A stretch of 33,870 nucleotides of DNA, taken from the NCBI GenBank assembly GCA_023229795.1, contig JALNYP010000040.1:1-33870 (forward strand), in the 5' to 3' direction. The DNA comes from Syntrophobacterales bacterium. GTDB lineage: Bacteria > Desulfobacterota > Desulfobaccia > Desulfobaccales > 0-14-0-80-60-11. The notes under the pieces were generated by a model that saw only the letters and a program-made list of their open reading frames with translations, was not told the DNA's origin and did no database searches. How positions within the stretch are numbered: the first letter of the stretch is position 1; the number at the start of each line of letters is the position of its first letter. Shown here piece after piece: positions 32,672-33,870 of this stretch. The position numbers and the translations under genes were made by a program.

Positions 32672-33048
32672 TGCCTACGGAGATTGTCATTACCGCCGGC
32701 GACCAGCGGATCAACGCTTTTCTGGATGATTCCCCCACCGCCCAGGCCCTGGTGGCTGCCCTGCCCATCCAAGGTGCGGCCCAGCTCTGGGGCGAGGAGA
32801 TCTACTTTCCCGTCTCCCAGGTGGTGGCGGACCTGGACGAGAGCGCCACGGTGGTAGTAAACGTGGGGGACCTGGCCTACTGGCCCACCGGGCGGGCTTT
32901 CTGCATTTTTTTCGGACTCACCCCGACCAGCGTCCCCGGGGAGATTCGCCCGGCCAGCGCCGTCAACCGGGTGGGGCGGGTAACGGACGACCCCTGCTGC
33001 CTCAAACTGGTGCCGGAAGGCGCCCCGGTGCGCATTGACAAAAAATAA
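32671..33048 (+). CDS. Cyclophilin-like fold protein (DUF369/TM1367-type)
   Basis: A 125-residue protein whose pattern matches the small cyclophilin-like family typified by Thermotoga TM1367: an early ITAGDQRINAFLDDSPTA, then AQLWGEEIYFPV, VNVGDLAYWPTGRAFCIFFG and a C-terminal AVNRVGRV. The conserved GDLAYWP..RAFCIFFG element is the best marker. The active-site residues of prolyl isomerases are not evident and no activity is established. An AGGAAGGAT site lies just before the ATG, which shares one base with the preceding stop, so the two genes are tightly coupled. Confidence 0.75.
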   Translation: MPTEIVITAGDQRINAFLDDSPTAQALVAALPIQGAAQLWGEEIYFPVSQVVADLDESATVVVNVGDLAYWPTGRAFCIFFGLTPTSVPGEIRPASAVNRVGRVTDDPCCLKLVPEGAPVRIDKK

Positions 33049-33055
33049 GGTAAAA

Positions 33056-33138
33056 TAAAAAGTTGGGAGAAGGGGGGGGGGGACCAAAACCCCGGCCCCC
33101 TCTCCCCAGCCCTCACCCCAACCCTTTAAAGTTGGCCA
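33056..33138. repeat. G/C-tract repeat with an 11-G homopolymer
   Basis: GGGAGAAGGGGG and CCCCCTCTCCCC form an inverted repeat around an 11-base G run (33072-33082). It lies between the cyclophilin-like gene and fmdB. It could be a hairpin; the G run is prone to slippage in replication and in sequencing. Confidence 0.5.
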
Positions 33139-33210
33139 AGTGAGGAGTTTGAGGGAAGCCGGGGGAATCCCCTGCCCTGCCCTCAAAATGATCAAGGAGA
33201 GCTTCAAGCC

Positions 33211-33435
33211 ATGCCCATTTTTGAGTATCATTGCCATAGCTGCAACCAGGATTTTGAGAAACTGGTCTTCGGGGCCAACCCGGAGGTGGCCTGCCCCCAT
33301 TGCGGCCAGACCAAGGTGGATAAATTGATGAGCGCCTGTGCCGCTAAGGTGGGGTATAAGTTTACCTCGACTTCCAGCCCCAAAGGCGCCTCCTGCGGCA
33401 GCTGTTCCTCCGGGTCCTGCAGCACCTGCCACTAA
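33211..33435 (+). CDS. FmdB-family zinc ribbon protein
   Basis: A 74-residue protein beginning MPIFEYHCHSCNQDFEKLV, the FmdB/CxxC-CxxC regulatory-protein signature, with the second knuckle CPHCGQ at about residues 30-35. The C-terminus is a Ser/Gly/Cys tail (CGSCSSGSCSTC) that could bind an extra metal, as in many Desulfobacterota homologues. The function is unsettled despite the 'regulatory' name. CAAGGAGAG lies ahead of the ATG. hemC begins 10 bases after its stop. Confidence 0.88.
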   Translation: MPIFEYHCHSCNQDFEKLVFGANPEVACPHCGQTKVDKLMSACAAKVGYKFTSTSSPKGASCGSCSSGSCSTCH

Positions 33436-33444
33436 GGATCGGAT

Positions 33445-33870
33445 TTGGCCATCGAGATCAAAATCGGCACCCGGGGCAGCGCCCTGGCCCTGGCCCAGTC
33501 GCGCTGGGTGGCGGCGCAGATTGCCGGCCATAACCCCGGCTGCCGGGTTGAACTGGTGGTCATTAAGACCACCGGCGATAAAATTACCAACGTCCCCCTG
33601 GCTCAGATCGGGGGCAAGGGCCTGTTCATCAAAGAGATTGAAGAGGCGCTCCTGACGGGCCAGGTGGACCTGGCAGTGCACAGTCTCAAGGACATGCCCG
33701 CGGAGGTGCCGAAGGGCCTGATCCTGGGCGCGGTACCCCTCCGTGAGGACTGCCGGGACGCCTTTATTTCGTCCCGCTACGCCGATCTCTCCGAGATTCC
33801 GGCCGGCGGCCGGGTCGGCACCGGCAGCCTGCGGCGCCGGGTGCAACTGCTGCACCGGCGGCCCGACCTT
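33445..33870 (+). CDS. hemC: Hydroxymethylbilane synthase (porphobilinogen deaminase), partial at the right edge
   Basis: The first 142 residues. The enzyme joins four porphobilinogen units into hydroxymethylbilane for heme, siroheme and B12 synthesis. Visible family features are IGTRGSALALAQ, IKTTGDK, GKGLFIKEIEEALL, AVHSLKDMPAEVP with the catalytic Asp, PREDCRDAF seen here as LREDCRDAF, and GTGSLRRRVQL for substrate binding. The dipyrromethane-cofactor Cys lies beyond the edge. The start is a TTG at 33445 with an AAGGATCGG site 5-8 bases upstream. It follows fmdB closely and is likely co-transcribed. Confidence 0.95.
   Translation, partial: MAIEIKIGTRGSALALAQSRWVAAQIAGHNPGCRVELVVIKTTGDKITNVPLAQIGGKGLFIKEIEEALLTGQVDLAVHSLKDMPAEVPKGLILGAVPLREDCRDAFISSRYADLSEIPAGGRVGTGSLRRRVQLLHRRPDL

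Overview
This window is a GC-rich bacterial chromosome segment. The gene set points to a Desulfobacterota (deltaproteobacterial) anaerobe: a fused TIGR03960/TIGR03936 radical SAM protein next to RNase E/G, selB, a TIGR03790 exported protein, a long PlsB, LapA, DUF3536 GH57 and DUF2905. The taxonomic call is inferred from gene content only. No rRNA, tRNA, CRISPR array, transposase or prophage gene was recognised.

Layout. 1-484: end of an antitoxin and a PIN-family toxin. 549-1657: two small membrane-protein genes (bacterial PH-like, Yip1-like). 1598-7110, minus strand: galT-glgA-sensor kinase-response regulator-lapA, tightly spaced and probably one operon with a promoter at about 7194-7221. 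7446-7658: DUF2905 on the minus strand. 7856-12819, plus: hisA, the radical SAM fusion and rng. 13072-13845: an AT-rich gene resembling AbiGi phage-resistance proteins, alone in a repeat-rich islet. 13947-18626, plus: selB, a TIGR03790 exported protein and tatC. 18798-21497: plsB. 21748-22227, minus: a TIGR00725 (LOG-like) gene. 22396-23289: a lipoprotein M48 peptidase. 23619-23864, minus: DUF2007. 24012-25226, minus: a very AT-rich PIN-like (PIN_8) gene. 25278-28122, minus: rplU-rpmA-obgE-proB with a clear promoter. 28393-33870, plus: DUF3536 GH57, a GmhA-like isomerase, a deoxyhypusine-synthase-like protein, a cyclophilin-like-fold protein, an FmdB zinc ribbon and the 5' part of hemC.

How the genes fit together. 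Most are housekeeping: ribosome and RNA metabolism (rng, rplU, rpmA, obgE, selB), amino acids (hisA, proB), heme (hemC), envelope and lipid (plsB, tatC, gmhA-like, M48) and alpha-glucan storage (glgA with galT, and GH57). Three accessory genes of lower GC (the PIN toxin, the AbiGi-like gene and the PIN_8 gene) sit between them and look horizontally acquired. The radical SAM-rng pair and rplU-rpmA-obgE-proB are often one cluster in other bacteria; here they lie on opposite strands about 15 kb apart.

The most unusual layer is intergenic. At least four families of short dispersed repeats fill the spaces between operons: 7-bp-period tandem repeats that touch stop codons (rng, selB, plsB, TIGR00725), C/G-block palindromes, CCAAGC/GCTTGG hairpins and CACAGGC/GCCTGTG hairpins. 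In the TIGR00725 gene the heptad repeat supplies the protein's last residues and its stop codon. I found no clear new multigene system. The best leads are the repeat layer, the two AT-rich defence-like genes and the uncharacterised DHS-like/cyclophilin-like pair.
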